From assembly GCA_015057615.1 (NCBI GenBank), contig SVEA01000177.1, forward strand, positions 1-56,532: DNA of 56,532 bases, written 5' to 3'. The translations under genes were made by a program, and so were the position numbers. Positions 1 through 9,247 of the stretch are shown here, in pieces. The notes under the pieces were generated by a model, which searched no databases, was not told where the DNA came from, and saw only the letters and a program-made list of their open reading frames with translations. Source of the stretch: Lachnospiraceae bacterium. Its GTDB lineage: Bacteria; Bacillota; Clostridia; Lachnospirales; Lachnospiraceae. The first letter of the stretch is position 1; each line of letters begins with the position of its first letter.

Positions 1-167
1 ATTTCGACAAATGATATCCGATCAGGAGTATTTGCATTCGTTGGTACTTTGGCTCCGTATTTTGGAGCCTTATGTACCACTACGTAATGCAACTAAGCGA
101 AAGCGTCTCCGATTCGGATACATTTGACGAAATCATAACTTAGTATACATGGTGGGTGTGAACAGTA
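1..167 (+). repeat. Foldback repeat family A, copy A1 (left end outside the window)
   Basis: This is one of three copies of a non-coding palindromic element (others at 34083-34287 and 51203-51407). The first base of the window is the start of the inner arm ATTTCGACAAAT, whose partner ends near 133; the right end is GTGTGAACAGTAG. Inside are a nested GGTAC/GTACC and GGCTCC/GGAGCC hairpin and a small GCGAAAGC hairpin. The left terminal repeat and any target duplication lie outside the window. No protein is encoded. Bases 168-365 to its right hold no gene I can support. Confidence 0.85.
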
Positions 168-365
168 GCCCTTTTCTTGAATGGTTTAAAAAACATCCCG
201 AATTATTGTTCACGTTTTTTAGATTATATTCTAAAATAGATTTGCCAAACAAATTTTACTCCTATAACTTATATGGTGTTTTGCTTTTAGGAGACTTTCT
301 AATTATTGCAACATCATTTTTTGCTAATCAAAGGGGTTATCAAAAAAACAGGAGGTGGATATAAC

Positions 366-724
366 ATGTTAGACGAAAAAGATTTGCAGTTAATAGCTGG
401 ACTAATTAATACCAGTGCTAAGGAAACCATAACAGTACTTGCCGACGAAATGGATAAGCGGATCACACAGACGGAAAATTCAGTCATCGCCAGAGCAGAA
501 GAGCTGATTGATTCCAGAATCACGCAGACAGAAAATCTTTCACTTGATGAGACAGAACCAGAAGCATACTGGAAGATGAAATTAAAGCAGTGAAAAGAAA
601 TATGGATGGGCTGTCCCTGTATTACCGAATTACTAAGCTAGAGGGAGACAATACTACGCTCCTGCTCAAGATGATTACTAAACTGGAAAAAGAGGTTGAA
701 GTCCTGAAACAGAAAATTGCCTAA
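366..724 (+). pseudogene. Frameshifted small coiled-coil protein gene
   Basis: The reading frame starts at an ATG preceded by a strong site (ACAGGAGGTGG) and begins MLDEKDLQLIAG. It runs in one frame to a stop at 591-593. The second half of the protein is in another frame from about 575 (LEDEIKAVKRNMDG...) and stops at 722-724 after EVEVLKQKIA. Both halves are charged and helical, with heptad-like spacing and a repeated RITQTEN motif, so together they read as one short coiled-coil protein of about 118 residues broken by a single frameshift. I do not recognise a family. Similar small proteins occur beside mobile or phage-derived genes, but nothing else here confirms that. A sequencing error would also explain the break. 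Confidence 0.6.
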
Positions 725-755
725 AGCACCTTTCACATGAATTTACAGTATTATG

Positions 756-778
756 TTGGGTGTATTTTTTATACCCAA
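756..778. terminator. Weak hairpin after the broken coiled-coil gene
   Basis: TTGGGTGTA and TATACCCAA form a short stem about 30 bases after the stop of the frameshifted gene. The T-tract is poor on both strands, so termination here is only possible. Confidence 0.35.
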
Positions 779-866
779 AAATAAAAAAGTAGCAATTTCA
801 TTGCTTTAATTCACTACATATGTTACTAACCGCTGAGATTTCTGGTGTTTTCATAGAAACTGAAAA

Positions 867-902
867 TATAAAAGAAAACCCACAAGCATCGATACTTGAG
901 GG
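867..902 (-). terminator. Terminator of the rplM-rpsI operon
   Basis: Read on the minus strand, CCCTCAAGTA and TGCTTGTGGG form a stem 20 bases beyond the rpsI stop and are followed by a T-rich run (TTTTCTTT). This fits an intrinsic terminator closing the two-gene operon. Confidence 0.8.
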
Positions 903-921
903 TTTTTAAGTTTTTATAATA

Positions 922-1314
922 TTATCTCTTTGAGAACTGCGGAGCACGACGAGCTGCCTTTAAGCCGTACTTCTTTCTTTCCTTCATTCTTGGATCTCTT
1001 GTTAAGAAACCTGCTTTCTTCAGAGCCGGACGATTGTCTGCGTCTGCCTGGAGTAATGCTCTGGAAATACCGTGTCGGATGGCACCTGCCTGACCGGTAA
1101 ATCCACCGCCTTTAACGTTTACTAAAACATCGAATTTATCCTGATTGTCCGTAATCGCAAGCGGTTGACGAACAATTAACTTTAAGGTATCTAAACCAAA
1201 GTAATTATCCATATCTCTCTTGTTTATTGTTATCTTACCGGTACCTGGTACTAAGTAAACTCTGGCAATACTATTTTTTCTTCTACCAGTTCCGTAATAT
1301 CTTGCCTTAGCCAA
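922..1314 (-). CDS. rpsI: 30S ribosomal protein S9
   Basis: S9 is a small-subunit head protein whose C-terminal tail reaches the P-site tRNA. The 130-residue product has the usual length, opens [19 protein letters not shown] and ends in the conserved basic QFSKR tail, where the terminal Lys-Arg contacts tRNA. It follows rplM by 28 bp, with an AGGAGG-type site just before the ATG, and forms the standard rplM-rpsI pair. A terminator follows directly. Nothing is unusual in the sequence. Confidence 0.98.
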   Translation of the reverse strand: MAKARYYGTGRRKNSIARVYLVPGTGKITINKRDMDNYFGLDTLKLIVRQPLAITDNQDKFDVLVNVKGGGFTGQAGAIRHGISRALLQADADNRPALKKAGFLTRDPRMKERKKYGLKAARRAPQFSKR

Positions 1315-1342
1315 TGTTATTTCCTCCTTTCAACCTCTCCAA

Positions 1343-1777
1343 TTAATATTTAATCTCTAGTACTTCTGGTTTCTGAGCTGCGTGTGTATGCTCCGGTCCA
1401 GCAAATACATGTAATTTGGTTATCATCGTTCTTCCTAAAGGTCCCTTTGGAAGCATGCCTTTTACAGCAAGGGTGATAACATCGGTAGGCTTCTTAGCCA
1501 TCATCTCACCTAATGTTGTCTCTTTCATTCCGCCTACGAAATCGGAGTGATTGTAATATATCTTCTGATCCAGTTTCTTTCCTGTAACCTTAATCTTATC
1601 TGCATTTACAACAACTACATGATCACCTGTATCAATGAAAGGTGTGTAGGTAGGTTTATTCTTACCTCTTAATATTTTTGCAATCTCTGAAGAGAGACGA
1701 CCTAATGTATGTCCTGTAGCATCAACTACGTACCATTTTCTTTCAATTGTTGCTGGACTAGCCATGAAACTTTTCAT
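1343..1777 (-). CDS. rplM: 50S ribosomal protein L13
   Basis: L13 is an early-assembly protein of the large subunit that binds 23S rRNA. The product is 144 residues, the normal length, with the family features [17 protein letters not shown] near the N-terminus and [10 protein letters not shown] near residue 105. The chosen ATG has GGAGG seven bases upstream. The gene is first in its operon and follows a long untranslated leader driven by a consensus promoter at 1939-1967, so control at the leader is likely. Confidence 0.98.
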   Translation of the reverse strand: MKSFMASPATIERKWYVVDATGHTLGRLSSEIAKILRGKNKPTYTPFIDTGDHVVVVNADKIKVTGKKLDQKIYYNHSDFVGGMKETTLGEMMAKKPTDVITLAVKGMLPKGPLGRTMITKLHVFAGPEHTHAAQKPEVLEIKY

Positions 1778-1930
1778 CGGTTTACCTCCTTATGAAAATG
1801 TATTCCTTCATATTTTTTTCTTTTAATAACAAAACGCAAAAACCATGTCCAGAAGTTTTTGCCATATCTATTTAACAAATCACGATCTCAAATACTATTA
1901 CCGGGGCTTGGTTTAAGTATTCTCACGTAC
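1778..1930 (-). promoter_or_regulatory. rplM 5' leader, possible L13 autoregulatory element
   Basis: About 150 nt separate the promoter from the rplM start codon. Read on the minus strand it contains GCAAAAAC...GTTTTTGC, a stem closing a loop with TTCTGGACATG. Structured leaders before rplM are known in Firmicutes. I cannot match the consensus here, so the assignment rests on position and the one clear hairpin. Confidence 0.45.
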
Positions 1931-1938
1931 GATTCATA

Positions 1939-1967
1939 ATTATATAATATGTTGCCTGGTGTGTCAA
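1939..1967 (-). promoter_or_regulatory. Consensus sigma-A promoter of rplM-rpsI
   Basis: On the minus strand TTGACA (1962-1967) and TATAAT (1939-1944) are separated by exactly 17 bp. Both hexamers match the consensus. The rest of the 337-bp gap between rplM and the mgtC-like gene is AT-rich and holds nothing else I can name. Confidence 0.85.
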
Positions 1968-2114
1968 GCAATTTGCAAAATTTTGTTACCCAACATTAAT
2001 AAATTTTTAATACTGATATGATTTTATAAGCAATTTAAAGATTTTGATATGAATAGGACCTTATATATACTCATGTCCCTTGTATTTATATGGTTTATGA
2101 CACTCCTATCAATA

Positions 2115-2828
2115 CTATATTTCCTCAGCAAATTCCACGCCCTCTATCTCACAAATATTCGAAATAACATCAAGCCTAACACTCTTTTGTTTCATCCGAA
2201 TTGTCATGATTGCGGCGACAGTAACCTCATTGCCATAAGCAGGCTTCACCACTTCAATCGATTCAATATAAATCATGTGCGATTTGATTGCATCTGCTAC
2301 CGATGAAATGGATACTGCGTCACTGATTTCAATATATAGATCCATTACCTTCGATTTGGAAAGCATCGAGTTATCCAACCTATGCAGCACGACAGTTACG
2401 AAGAATATCAGCAGGCAGGCTAGTATTGCTGCTTTATAAAATCCGATGCTGATCGCAAGTCCCATACATGCCGTTGCCCATAAGCCTGCCGCGGTTGTCA
2501 GACCTTTTACCTGATGCTTGCCGGTTACAATAATTGTTCCCGCTCCCAGAAAACCTATTCCGGATATTACCTGGGCAGCCATCCTCGTCGGATCATTGAT
2601 TGCATATTCCTGAAAGATATATTGATTCGTCATCATTGCCAATGTAGAACCTAGGCAGACTAATATATGCGTTCGAAGACCGGCAGGCCTGCCGGACCTC
2701 CCCCGTTCAAAACCGATGATCCCACCCAGTATCACAGATAGGAGCAAACGGACCACAATTGTAGTATCATTGATGGAATAGTAATCACTTGTGAAACGAA
2801 ACAAAAAATCACCCCAGTATATTTTCAT
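2115..2828 (-). CDS. MgtC/SapB family inner-membrane protein
   Basis: The protein has the MgtC signature: a first membrane helix followed by GFERGRSGRPAGLRTH, a helix containing LGSTLAM, and GIGFLGAGTIIV before GLTTAAGLWATACMGLAIS. A soluble ACT-like C-terminal domain of about 80 residues follows. Family members are linked to growth at low magnesium and to control of P-type and F-type ATPases; the transported or sensed ligand is not settled. I chose the ATG at 2828 (237 residues) because the first helix then sits at the usual distance from the N-terminus; an upstream TTG at 2915 would add 29 residues. It lies between truA and rplM, which are normally adjacent, so it looks inserted. Confidence 0.85.
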   Translation of the reverse strand: MKIYWGDFLFRFTSDYYSINDTTIVVRLLLSVILGGIIGFERGRSGRPAGLRTHILVCLGSTLAMMTNQYIFQEYAINDPTRMAAQVISGIGFLGAGTIIVTGKHQVKGLTTAAGLWATACMGLAISIGFYKAAILACLLIFFVTVVLHRLDNSMLSKSKVMDLYIEISDAVSISSVADAIKSHMIYIESIEVVKPAYGNEVTVAAIMTIRMKQKSVRLDVISNICEIEGVEFAEEI

Positions 2829-2962
2829 ATTATATGCTATTCTTATTTTGTTATGTTGATGCGGAAATGCTTTACCAAATAGAACTTTGCAGTTATTGAA
2901 AACTGATTTCATCAAGCAAGTTTATGTTCTTTTAACTGTGAAATTTCATTAATCAACTTAAT

Positions 2963-3715
2963 CTACTCTATATTATCGGTAATATAGTCGATATTCATTA
3001 ATGTCAATCCCTGCGGAGGCGCTGTCGGCCCTGCAAGGCTGCGGTCACATCCCTGCAAAATAGCAGTCATATGTTCCGGAGGGATGGCGCCTCTTCCCAC
3101 TTCAATCAATGTCCCCGCAATAATTCGTACCATATTATACAGGAAGCCGCTTCCGGTTACCGAGATTATAATGATATCTTCTTCCTTCCGGACGGACAGC
3201 TGGTAAATGGTCCGGATAGTATCCTTAACCTGCGTTTTGACCGAGCAGAAGCTTTTATAGTCGTGTTCCCCTACCAGATAACCCGCCGCCCTCTGCATGG
3301 CACCCATATCAAGAGAATAATATACAAAATTGGAATACAGACGTTCCATTGGCAGTGCTATATTCCGATTTAGGATCCGATATTCATAGGTCTTGCGGCA
3401 CTTTACCTTTCTTGGATGAAAATCTGTGGCTACCTCGATCGAACTTTGAACCCGTATGTCCTCCGGAAGTCTTTGATTAACCGCCAGGCAAATTTTCTGC
3501 GGAGGAATTCTTGTTTCGGTGTCAAATACCGCCACATTCCCTCTTGCATGAACTCCGGAATCGGTTCGGCTGGCTCCGATTACAGTAATCTCTTCTCCCA
3601 GTAACGCTGAAAGCGCTTTGTTGATCTGCGCCTCCACCGTCGGAAGGCCGGGCTGCAGCTGCCATCCGCAGTAATCTGTACCGTCATATGCAATTTCTAG
3701 TTTAATACGTTTCAT
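2963..3715 (-). CDS. truA: tRNA pseudouridine(38-40) synthase TruA
   Basis: TruA converts uridines 38, 39 and 40 in the anticodon arm of tRNAs to pseudouridine. The 250-residue protein has the family start IAYDGTDYCGWQ, the catalytic aspartate D52 in GASRTDSGVHARG, and the C-terminal FLYNMVRIIAGTLIEVGRG motif. It lies downstream of ecfT in the conserved order rplQ-ecfA1-ecfA2-ecfT-truA, but a 301-bp gap separates it from ecfT, so it may have its own promoter. Confidence 0.97.
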   Translation of the reverse strand: MKRIKLEIAYDGTDYCGWQLQPGLPTVEAQINKALSALLGEEITVIGASRTDSGVHARGNVAVFDTETRIPPQKICLAVNQRLPEDIRVQSSIEVATDFHPRKVKCRKTYEYRILNRNIALPMERLYSNFVYYSLDMGAMQRAAGYLVGEHDYKSFCSVKTQVKDTIRTIYQLSVRKEEDIIIISVTGSGFLYNMVRIIAGTLIEVGRGAIPPEHMTAILQGCDRSLAGPTAPPQGLTLMNIDYITDNIE

Positions 3716-4016
3716 ACATCCTGCTCCACAATCTCATTCTATACACAATTTCATCCCGTCACGTAATAATTACTTGTATAAGTGTCATAAATCATATAAA
3801 AGTCATAAGCATTAGTAGAATCATATCGTGTCTATATTCAGGTTACCAAAGACCGGCTGACGATGGTTGTTTATGTTCGATCTTAGACTCCGATGAATAT
3901 AAAGCTTACTTGCTGCGATATTTTCACTAAGCTTTGAGACTCAAAGTGGAATATGCCAAGGCATTCTATTGCTATCTGCTTGCGATTACTCCTTTTAGTA
4001 TTTCCTTTCTAAATAG
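3716..4016. other. 301-bp gap between ecfT and truA with no recognised gene
   Basis: I find no supported reading frame. The only structure seen is a small inverted repeat, GAATGCC/GGCATATTC, near 3950-3975 and an AT-rich stretch next to truA that could hold a promoter. I cannot name one with confidence. Confidence 0.5.
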
Positions 4017-4835
4017 CTAGAATACATTTTCCAGCATCCTGCTGGCAATAACCGTAGCAAGGTAAAGAAGTAAAACAAGATATCCGATATAATCTCTGCC
4101 GCTATATTTTAATGGCTTCATCTTCGTACGGCCTTCCCCTCCGCGGTAGCAGCGTGCCTCCATTGCCATCGCAAGATCATTTGCCCGCCGGAAAGCGGAT
4201 ACAAATAAGGGAACGAGTAAAGGAATCAGGCTCTTCGCCCGTTTGATAATGCCGCCGGTTTCAAAGTCGGCTCCTCGTGCCATCTGTGCCTTCATGATTT
4301 TGTCCGTTTCTTCTAATAGTATAGGGATAAACCGCAGTGCAATTGACATCATCATGGCGATCTCATGAACCGGAACCTTGATATGGTGCAATGGACGCAT
4401 TATTTTTTCCAAGCCATCGGTTAACTGATTCGGTGTCGTTGTAAATGTCATCAAGGAAGAACCAATAATCAGATAGGTCAAACGAATTGCCATAAATCCG
4501 GCTGATTTTAATCCTTCCTTCGTGATATTAATAAAACCAAGTTTAAAAATCGGTTCTCCTGGTGTTAAAAACAGGTTGAAAAGCACCGTAAATAGCAGCA
4601 ATATGATGATTGCCTTTAATCCCTTCACGATAAAGCCAAAGGGCACCTTTGACAGTTTTATAATCGAGAAAAGAAAGATCGTAACTGCGATATACCCAAA
4701 GAAGGAATGAAATAAAAATAAGGATACAATAAACAATAACGTTCCTGTTAGCTTTACTCTTGGATCCAGGCGATGTAATATAGAATCCGCAGGATAATAT
4801 TGTCCGATTGTTATATCTCTAATCATTAGAACCAA
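4017..4835 (-). CDS. ecfT: ECF transporter transmembrane subunit EcfT
   Basis: EcfT is the scaffold membrane protein of energy-coupling-factor importers. It joins the two EcfA ATPases to interchangeable substrate-binding S components for vitamins or metal ions. The 272-residue protein has several hydrophobic helices and the two cytoplasmic coupling motifs in their usual form, MARGADFE and MEARCYRGGEGRT. The start is either the first codon or the ATG at 4826 (MIRDITIGQYY); the latter resembles homologues more. No S component is encoded nearby, which fits a group II system whose S proteins are scattered in the genome. Confidence 0.96.
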   Translation of the reverse strand: MVLMIRDITIGQYYPADSILHRLDPRVKLTGTLLFIVSLFLFHSFFGYIAVTIFLFSIIKLSKVPFGFIVKGLKAIIILLLFTVLFNLFLTPGEPIFKLGFINITKEGLKSAGFMAIRLTYLIIGSSLMTFTTTPNQLTDGLEKIMRPLHHIKVPVHEIAMMMSIALRFIPILLEETDKIMKAQMARGADFETGGIIKRAKSLIPLLVPLFVSAFRRANDLAMAMEARCYRGGEGRTKMKPLKYSGRDYIGYLVLLLYLATVIASRMLENVF

Positions 4836-4850
4836 GCCTTTCCAAATACT

Positions 4851-5708
4851 TTATTTGATATGAGTGTCAAATAACTTTAATATTTCCTCTTTTGCCTCCA
4901 GAACGGTTGTTACATCCGTCGGAACAGGGAATCCGCTATCGTTTAACGCATTCATCACATAGGTAACCTGTGGTGCCGCCAGCTGCATTTCCTCCAGTTC
5001 CTTATACTGGGAGAATACTTCCTTTGTTGACTGGTTCATTACCAGCTCCCCATGATTCATAACCAGCAGACGGTCTGCGTAATTCGCGATATCCTCCATG
5101 CTGTGTGTGACAAGGATGATCGTTATTCCGCTCTCTTCATGAAGCTTTGCAATCTGCTCCAGAATATCATCCCGTCCTCTGGGATCCAGCCCTGCGGTGG
5201 GCTCGTCCAGGATAAGTACCTCCGGCTTCATTGCCAGAACGCCGGCAATTGCCACTCTGCGCTTTTGTCCGCCGGATAGCTCAAAGGGGGATGCATCTAA
5301 GAGATCATCACCGATTCCCACTATTTTCAGAGCCTCATATGCCCGCAGCTCTGCCTCTAGTTTATCGACTCCCAGATTATGCGGTCCAAAGATAACATCC
5401 TTGAACACCGTAGTCTCAAAGAGCTGGTGCTCCGGATATTGAAATACAAGTCCGACCTTACTTCTTAAATCACGCAGCTTATAATTCGGAGCATAGATAT
5501 CCTCTCCATTGAAGTAGATATGTCCGCTTGTTGCCTTAACAAGGCCGTTCATATGCTGGACTAAGGTTGATTTTCCAGAGCCGGTATGTCCGATCAGACC
5601 GATAAACTCGCCTTTTTGTACTGAAAAGCTGACATCCTTAAGCGCATGACGCTCATATGCCGTTCCACCGCTATATACGTAATTAATATGATCAAATATA
5701 ATTTGCAC
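4851..5708 (-). CDS. ecfA2: ECF transporter ATPase EcfA2
   Basis: This is one of two ATPases that power the ECF importer from the cytoplasmic face. Walker A (GHTGSGKST), Q-loop (VFQYPEHQLFE), signature (LSGGQKRRVA), Walker B (ILDEPTAGLD) and switch His (VTHSME) are intact. I chose the GTG at 5708 because AGGTG sits five bases before it; the GTG two codons earlier would overlap that site. The gene lies 22 bp after ecfA1 and 15 bp before ecfT, so the three are co-transcribed. The QYPEHQLFE form separates it from EcfA1. Confidence 0.95.
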   Translation of the reverse strand: MQIIFDHINYVYSGGTAYERHALKDVSFSVQKGEFIGLIGHTGSGKSTLVQHMNGLVKATSGHIYFNGEDIYAPNYKLRDLRSKVGLVFQYPEHQLFETTVFKDVIFGPHNLGVDKLEAELRAYEALKIVGIGDDLLDASPFELSGGQKRRVAIAGVLAMKPEVLILDEPTAGLDPRGRDDILEQIAKLHEESGITIILVTHSMEDIANYADRLLVMNHGELVMNQSTKEVFSQYKELEEMQLAAPQVTYVMNALNDSGFPVPTDVTTVLEAKEEILKLFDTHIK

Positions 5709-5730
5709 TATCACACCTGCTTTGCTTTGT

Positions 5731-6600
5731 TTATTTCTTTTTTGGTAACTGTTTCTTTAATGCATCTACAAATTCTTCTATAGTAAGGATGCCTTCGGGT
5801 AAATTCAGCCCGGATTTTTTTAATTCAAATGCCAGCTCCGTCACCTGTGGAACATCCAGACGATACTTCTTTATCTCGTCTACTCTGGAGAAAATCTCTC
5901 TTGGCGTACCCTGCATCACAATCTTACCGCTTTCCATTACGATTACTTTATCAGCGAAAATCACTTCATCCATATGATGCGTAATTAATAAAACCGTCAC
6001 ATTTTCTTTCTGATTCAATTCCCGGACCGTAGAGATAACTTCCTTCCGGCCATTAGGATCTAACATAGCAGTAGGCTCATCCAGGACGATACATTGCGGC
6101 TTCATCGCCATAATACCGGCGATTGCAACTCTCTGCTTCTGTCCGCCGGATAATTTGTTTGGTGACTGCGTACGAAATTCTAACATTCCTACTGCTTTTA
6201 AGCTTTGTTCCACCCGCTCCCAGATTTCTTTCGTTGGTACTCCGAGGTTTTCCGGGCCAAAACCGACATCCTCTTCCACCACTGTTGCAATAATCTGGTT
6301 ATCCGGATTTTGAAATACCATTCCGGCGGTCTGCCTGATTTCCCATACATTCTTTTCCTCAGCGGTATTTCGTCCATCCACCCAGACACTTCCCTCGGTC
6401 GGATTGAGAATGGCATTGATATGCTTTGCCATCGTTGATTTACCGGATCCATTTGCGCCCAGAATCGCAACAAAATCCCCCTTCTTTATATGAAAGCTTA
6501 CCTTGTCAATTGCCCGGTTTATGGATTCTACATTTCCATCTTCATCCCGCCTGATATATTCATAAGCCAGATCTTTTACTTCAATCATATCATTATCCAT
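5731..6600 (-). CDS. ecfA1: ECF transporter ATPase EcfA1
   Basis: This is the second ATPase of the ECF energising module and the partner of EcfA2 in a heterodimer. Motifs are complete: Walker [11 protein letters not shown]-loop VFQNPDNQI, signature [10 protein letters not shown], Walker [11 protein letters not shown], switch His ITHHMDE. The ATG at 6600 is preferred because GAGGAT lies eight bases before it; the ATG two codons upstream is too close to that site. It follows rplQ by about 325 bp, the standard position for this gene in Clostridia and Bacilli. Confidence 0.96.
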   Translation of the reverse strand: MDNDMIEVKDLAYEYIRRDEDGNVESINRAIDKVSFHIKKGDFVAILGANGSGKSTMAKHINAILNPTEGSVWVDGRNTAEEKNVWEIRQTAGMVFQNPDNQIIATVVEEDVGFGPENLGVPTKEIWERVEQSLKAVGMLEFRTQSPNKLSGGQKQRVAIAGIMAMKPQCIVLDEPTAMLDPNGRKEVISTVRELNQKENVTVLLITHHMDEVIFADKVIVMESGKIVMQGTPREIFSRVDEIKKYRLDVPQVTELAFELKKSGLNLPEGILTIEEFVDALKKQLPKKK

Positions 6601-6926
6601 TACCATATCCTCATTTCTATTGCTTCTGTCCGATCACTGGGAACCTTACTATTGACAGCCGACTACTTCTATCCGCTAATCCTTTTCATGATTCGCCGAC
6701 AAAACCTTCTTAACAAATTAACATTCTTAATCTCTGATTATAACGCAAATTATAGTAAAACAAAACATTTTTTCTTATTATCATGGTTTTCACCAAATAA
6801 TTGTTCCTTTTTCTCTATTAAATAATTACAGCAGTTTAAATTATAGCATTTTTATTCACCGTTGGGAATGGTAATAAAAAAAAGTTTGCTATCGCAAACT
6901 TTTCTTTATCTAAATTTTATATCTTA
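6601..6926. other. 326-bp AT-rich gap between rplQ and ecfA1
   Basis: There is no supported gene. Next to rplQ, a hairpin AAAGTTTGC/GCAAACTTTT at about 6880-6902 lies just beyond the rplQ stop and could end the alpha-operon transcript. The rest is AT-rich and may hold an ecfA1 promoter that I cannot pick out. Confidence 0.5.
6880..6904 (-). terminator. Hairpin after rplQ, possible end of the alpha operon
   Basis: On the minus strand AAAGTTTGCG and GCAAACTTTTTTT form a stem with a T-rich 3' side about 25 bases after the rplQ stop codon. This is the form of an intrinsic terminator. Confidence 0.7.
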
Positions 6927-7463
6927 TTATATTAATTCAATTAATACTTCCATAGCTGCGTCGCCCTTACGAGGTCCGATCTTTACGATTCTGGTATAAC
7001 CACCGTTACGGTTTGCATACTTCGGTGCAATTTCGTCAAACAGCTTGTCAGATAAGTTAACTGTTTTGGTATTTCTTTTCTTTCCTGCATTTTCTGCCGG
7101 AACTTCGGTAATCGTATAAAGGTATTTCATCATCTGCTTTCTTGCATGAAGACGGGATGGGCTATCCTTCTTAATTGTCTTCTCTGCATCATCAAAAACC
7201 GTAACCTTCTTACCATCTACTACTTCTTTTACTCTTTTTCCATCTTTATCTTTGCGGGCAACTTTCGTTGTTACCGTAACCGTCTGGAAATTGTCTTTTT
7301 CCTTTACAGCAAGCGCAATCATGCCTTCAGCAATTTTACGAATTTCTTTTGCCTTGGACTCTGTAGTAACGATTTTGCCATGGTATAGTAAATTCGTAAC
7401 CTGGTTTCTCAGTAAAGCCTTTCTTTGGCTAGACGTTCTTCCAAGCTTTCTATAACCTGCCAT
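6927..7463 (-). CDS. rplQ: 50S ribosomal protein L17, enlarged form
   Basis: L17 sits near the exit tunnel of the large subunit. The protein starts normally ([31 protein letters not shown]) and ends normally ([25 protein letters not shown]). At 178 residues it is well above the usual 115-130. The extra length is an internal lysine-rich insert at about residues 57-101, between the region of MIALAVKEK and [12 protein letters not shown], with further length near residue 122. The frame is continuous, so this is a real extension and not a frameshift. It is last in the alpha operon, 43 bp after rpoA. Confidence 0.97.
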   Translation of the reverse strand: MAGYRKLGRTSSQRKALLRNQVTNLLYHGKIVTTESKAKEIRKIAEGMIALAVKEKDNFQTVTVTTKVARKDKDGKRVKEVVDGKKVTVFDDAEKTIKKDSPSRLHARKQMMKYLYTITEVPAENAGKKRNTKTVNLSDKLFDEIAPKYANRNGGYTRIVKIGPRKGDAAMEVLIELI

Positions 7464-7506
7464 TTCATTCCCTCCTTTGAATCATTATAACTTTACGAAA
7501 TCTATT

Positions 7507-8466
7507 TTAGTCTTCGCTCTGGCTTAAGGACAAACCAAGCTCTTTTAATTTTGCAAGTACTTCTTCTAAAGACTTACGTCCCAGATTTCTTACCTTCATC
7601 ATATCTTCCGCTGTCTTATTCGTAAGCTCTTCAACGGTATTAATTCCGGCTCTCTTTAAGCAATTATAGGAACGAACGGATAACTCCAGTTCGTCAATAC
7701 TCATCTCAAGTACCTTTTCTTTTTCATTATCTTCTTTTTCAACCATGATCTCAGCTGTTTTCGCATTTTCTGATAAATCAATAAAGGAATTCAGATGCTC
7801 GCTTAAAACTTTGGCAGCTAAACTAACTGCTTCATCCGGTGCAAGCGTTCCGTTTGTATATACATCCAAGGTAAGTTTATCAAAATCTGTGATCTGACCT
7901 ACACGAGTATTCTCTATGGACAGATTAACACGTTCTACCGGTGTGTAAATGGAATCAATCGGAATTACTCCGATGGGCAGATCATCATTTTTGTTCTTAT
8001 CTGCGCTGACATACCCTCTTCCACTCGTAATAGTTAACTCCATATAGAGTCTGCTATCCGGGCCACCACTTAAGGTTGCGATCACTTGATCAGGATTGAG
8101 TATCTCGATATCCGGGTCAGCCTGTATATCCCCTGCTGTCACTACAACTTCGCCTTCCGCCTCAATATATGCGGTTTTAGGCTCATTCGTATCGCTTGTG
8201 TTCTTGATTGCTAAGTTTTTAATATTCATGATGATTTCAGTAACATCTTCCTTGCAGCAAGGAATCACACCAAATTCATGAACCACTCCGTCAATCTTAA
8301 TTTGGCTTACAGCAGAACCGGGTAAGGATGATAGCATAATTCTTCTTAGAGAATTACCTAAGGTCGTACCATAGCCTCTCTCCAGAGGTTCTACTACAAA
8401 ACGCCCAAACATATTGTCTTCGGAAATTTCTGCAATCTCTATTTTGGGTTTTTCAAAATCAAACAC
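7507..8466 (-). CDS. rpoA: RNA polymerase subunit alpha
   Basis: The alpha dimer is the assembly platform of RNA polymerase, and its C-terminal domain contacts promoter UP elements and activators. The 319-residue protein has an N-terminal domain with [21 protein letters not shown], an acidic linker ([10 protein letters not shown]), and a C-terminal domain with [16 protein letters not shown] and [15 protein letters not shown]. The start is a GTG with GAAGGAGGG upstream. It is co-transcribed with rpsD upstream and rplQ downstream. Confidence 0.98.
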   Translation of the reverse strand: MFDFEKPKIEIAEISEDNMFGRFVVEPLERGYGTTLGNSLRRIMLSSLPGSAVSQIKIDGVVHEFGVIPCCKEDVTEIIMNIKNLAIKNTSDTNEPKTAYIEAEGEVVVTAGDIQADPDIEILNPDQVIATLSGGPDSRLYMELTITSGRGYVSADKNKNDDLPIGVIPIDSIYTPVERVNLSIENTRVGQITDFDKLTLDVYTNGTLAPDEAVSLAAKVLSEHLNSFIDLSENAKTAEIMVEKEDNEKEKVLEMSIDELELSVRSYNCLKRAGINTVEELTNKTAEDMMKVRNLGRKSLEEVLAKLKELGLSLSQSED

Positions 8467-8635
8467 AACAGGACCCTCCTTCTGGGTTATTTGAGTCGAT
8501 CATAACTCATAATAATTTGATTGGACAAGATAATTTACTTAAAAATGATCTTGTCTGCGCATTGCAAAAATTCTTAATCGCATAAAGCGTAAGCTCTGCC
8601 ATATCGAATATTTGAAATATGCCATATGCAATGAA

Positions 8636-9232
8636 TTATTTTGAGTATAACTCGACGATTAATACTTCATCTACCGGAACATCGATCTGGTCTCTTGTCG
8701 GAACTTCTTTCACCGTACCTGTTAATGCTTCATGGTTTACTTCCAGCCATGCAGGTACCATTCTTCCGTCCGTTACCTCTAAGATATCCTTATATCTTTG
8801 TGTATTTTTAAATTTCTCTTTTATTTCAATGGTATCTCCAGCCTTTACTGAATAGGATGGGATATTAACACATTTCCCATTTACCAGTACATGCTTGTGA
8901 TCAACGATCTGTCTTGCTTCTTTTCTTGTACGTGCATAGCCCATACGGAAAATCACGTTATCTAAACGAAGCTCTAACATAGTCATTAAGTTCTCACCAG
9001 TGGTACCGTTCTTCATTTTCTGAGCTTTTGCAAATAAGTTACGGAAAGGCTTCTCTAATACACCATAGATAAATTTTGCCTTCTGTTTTTCTCTTAACTG
9101 CATACCATATTCGCTCATCTTCTTGCTTTTTCTTGCAACGGAGCGATTGGATTTCTTATCAATTCCTAAATAAGCAGGCTCTAAGCCAAGGGCTCTACAT
9201 TTTTTTAAAACAGGATCCATATCTCTTGCCAT
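8636..9232 (-). CDS. rpsD: 30S ribosomal protein S4
   Basis: S4 nucleates assembly of the 30S body and often represses its own operon. The 198-residue protein has the S4 RNA-binding domain (RLDNVIFRMGYARTRKEARQIV, then HVLVNGK) and ends DEVLIVELYSK. The usual N-terminal zinc cysteines are absent, as in many Firmicutes. TAGGAGG precedes the ATG. It lies between rpsK and rpoA, whereas in Bacillus rpsD is outside this operon. A 170-bp gap separates it from rpoA. Confidence 0.98.
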   Translation of the reverse strand: MARDMDPVLKKCRALGLEPAYLGIDKKSNRSVARKSKKMSEYGMQLREKQKAKFIYGVLEKPFRNLFAKAQKMKNGTTGENLMTMLELRLDNVIFRMGYARTRKEARQIVDHKHVLVNGKCVNIPSYSVKAGDTIEIKEKFKNTQRYKDILEVTDGRMVPAWLEVNHEALTGTVKEVPTRDQIDVPVDEVLIVELYSK

Positions 9233-9247
9233 TGTTTATACCTCCTA

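Noticed and set aside
1-167. An insertion sequence fragment with a transposase remnant
   Set aside because: Neither strand of family A shows any transposase-like reading frame, so a non-autonomous element is the better description.
149-364. A 71-codon open frame on the plus strand beside repeat A1
   Set aside because: It starts within the repeat end, has no ribosome binding site and no recognisable protein features; it ends just where the better-supported coiled-coil gene begins.
2049-2306. An open frame opposite the mgtC-like gene
   Set aside because: It lies mostly antisense to a clear gene, and its product shows only the complement of that sequence's composition.
6490-6825. A 111-codon plus-strand frame across the start of ecfA1 and the AT-rich gap
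   Set aside because: No binding site, very hydrophobic and irregular composition, half antisense to ecfA1.
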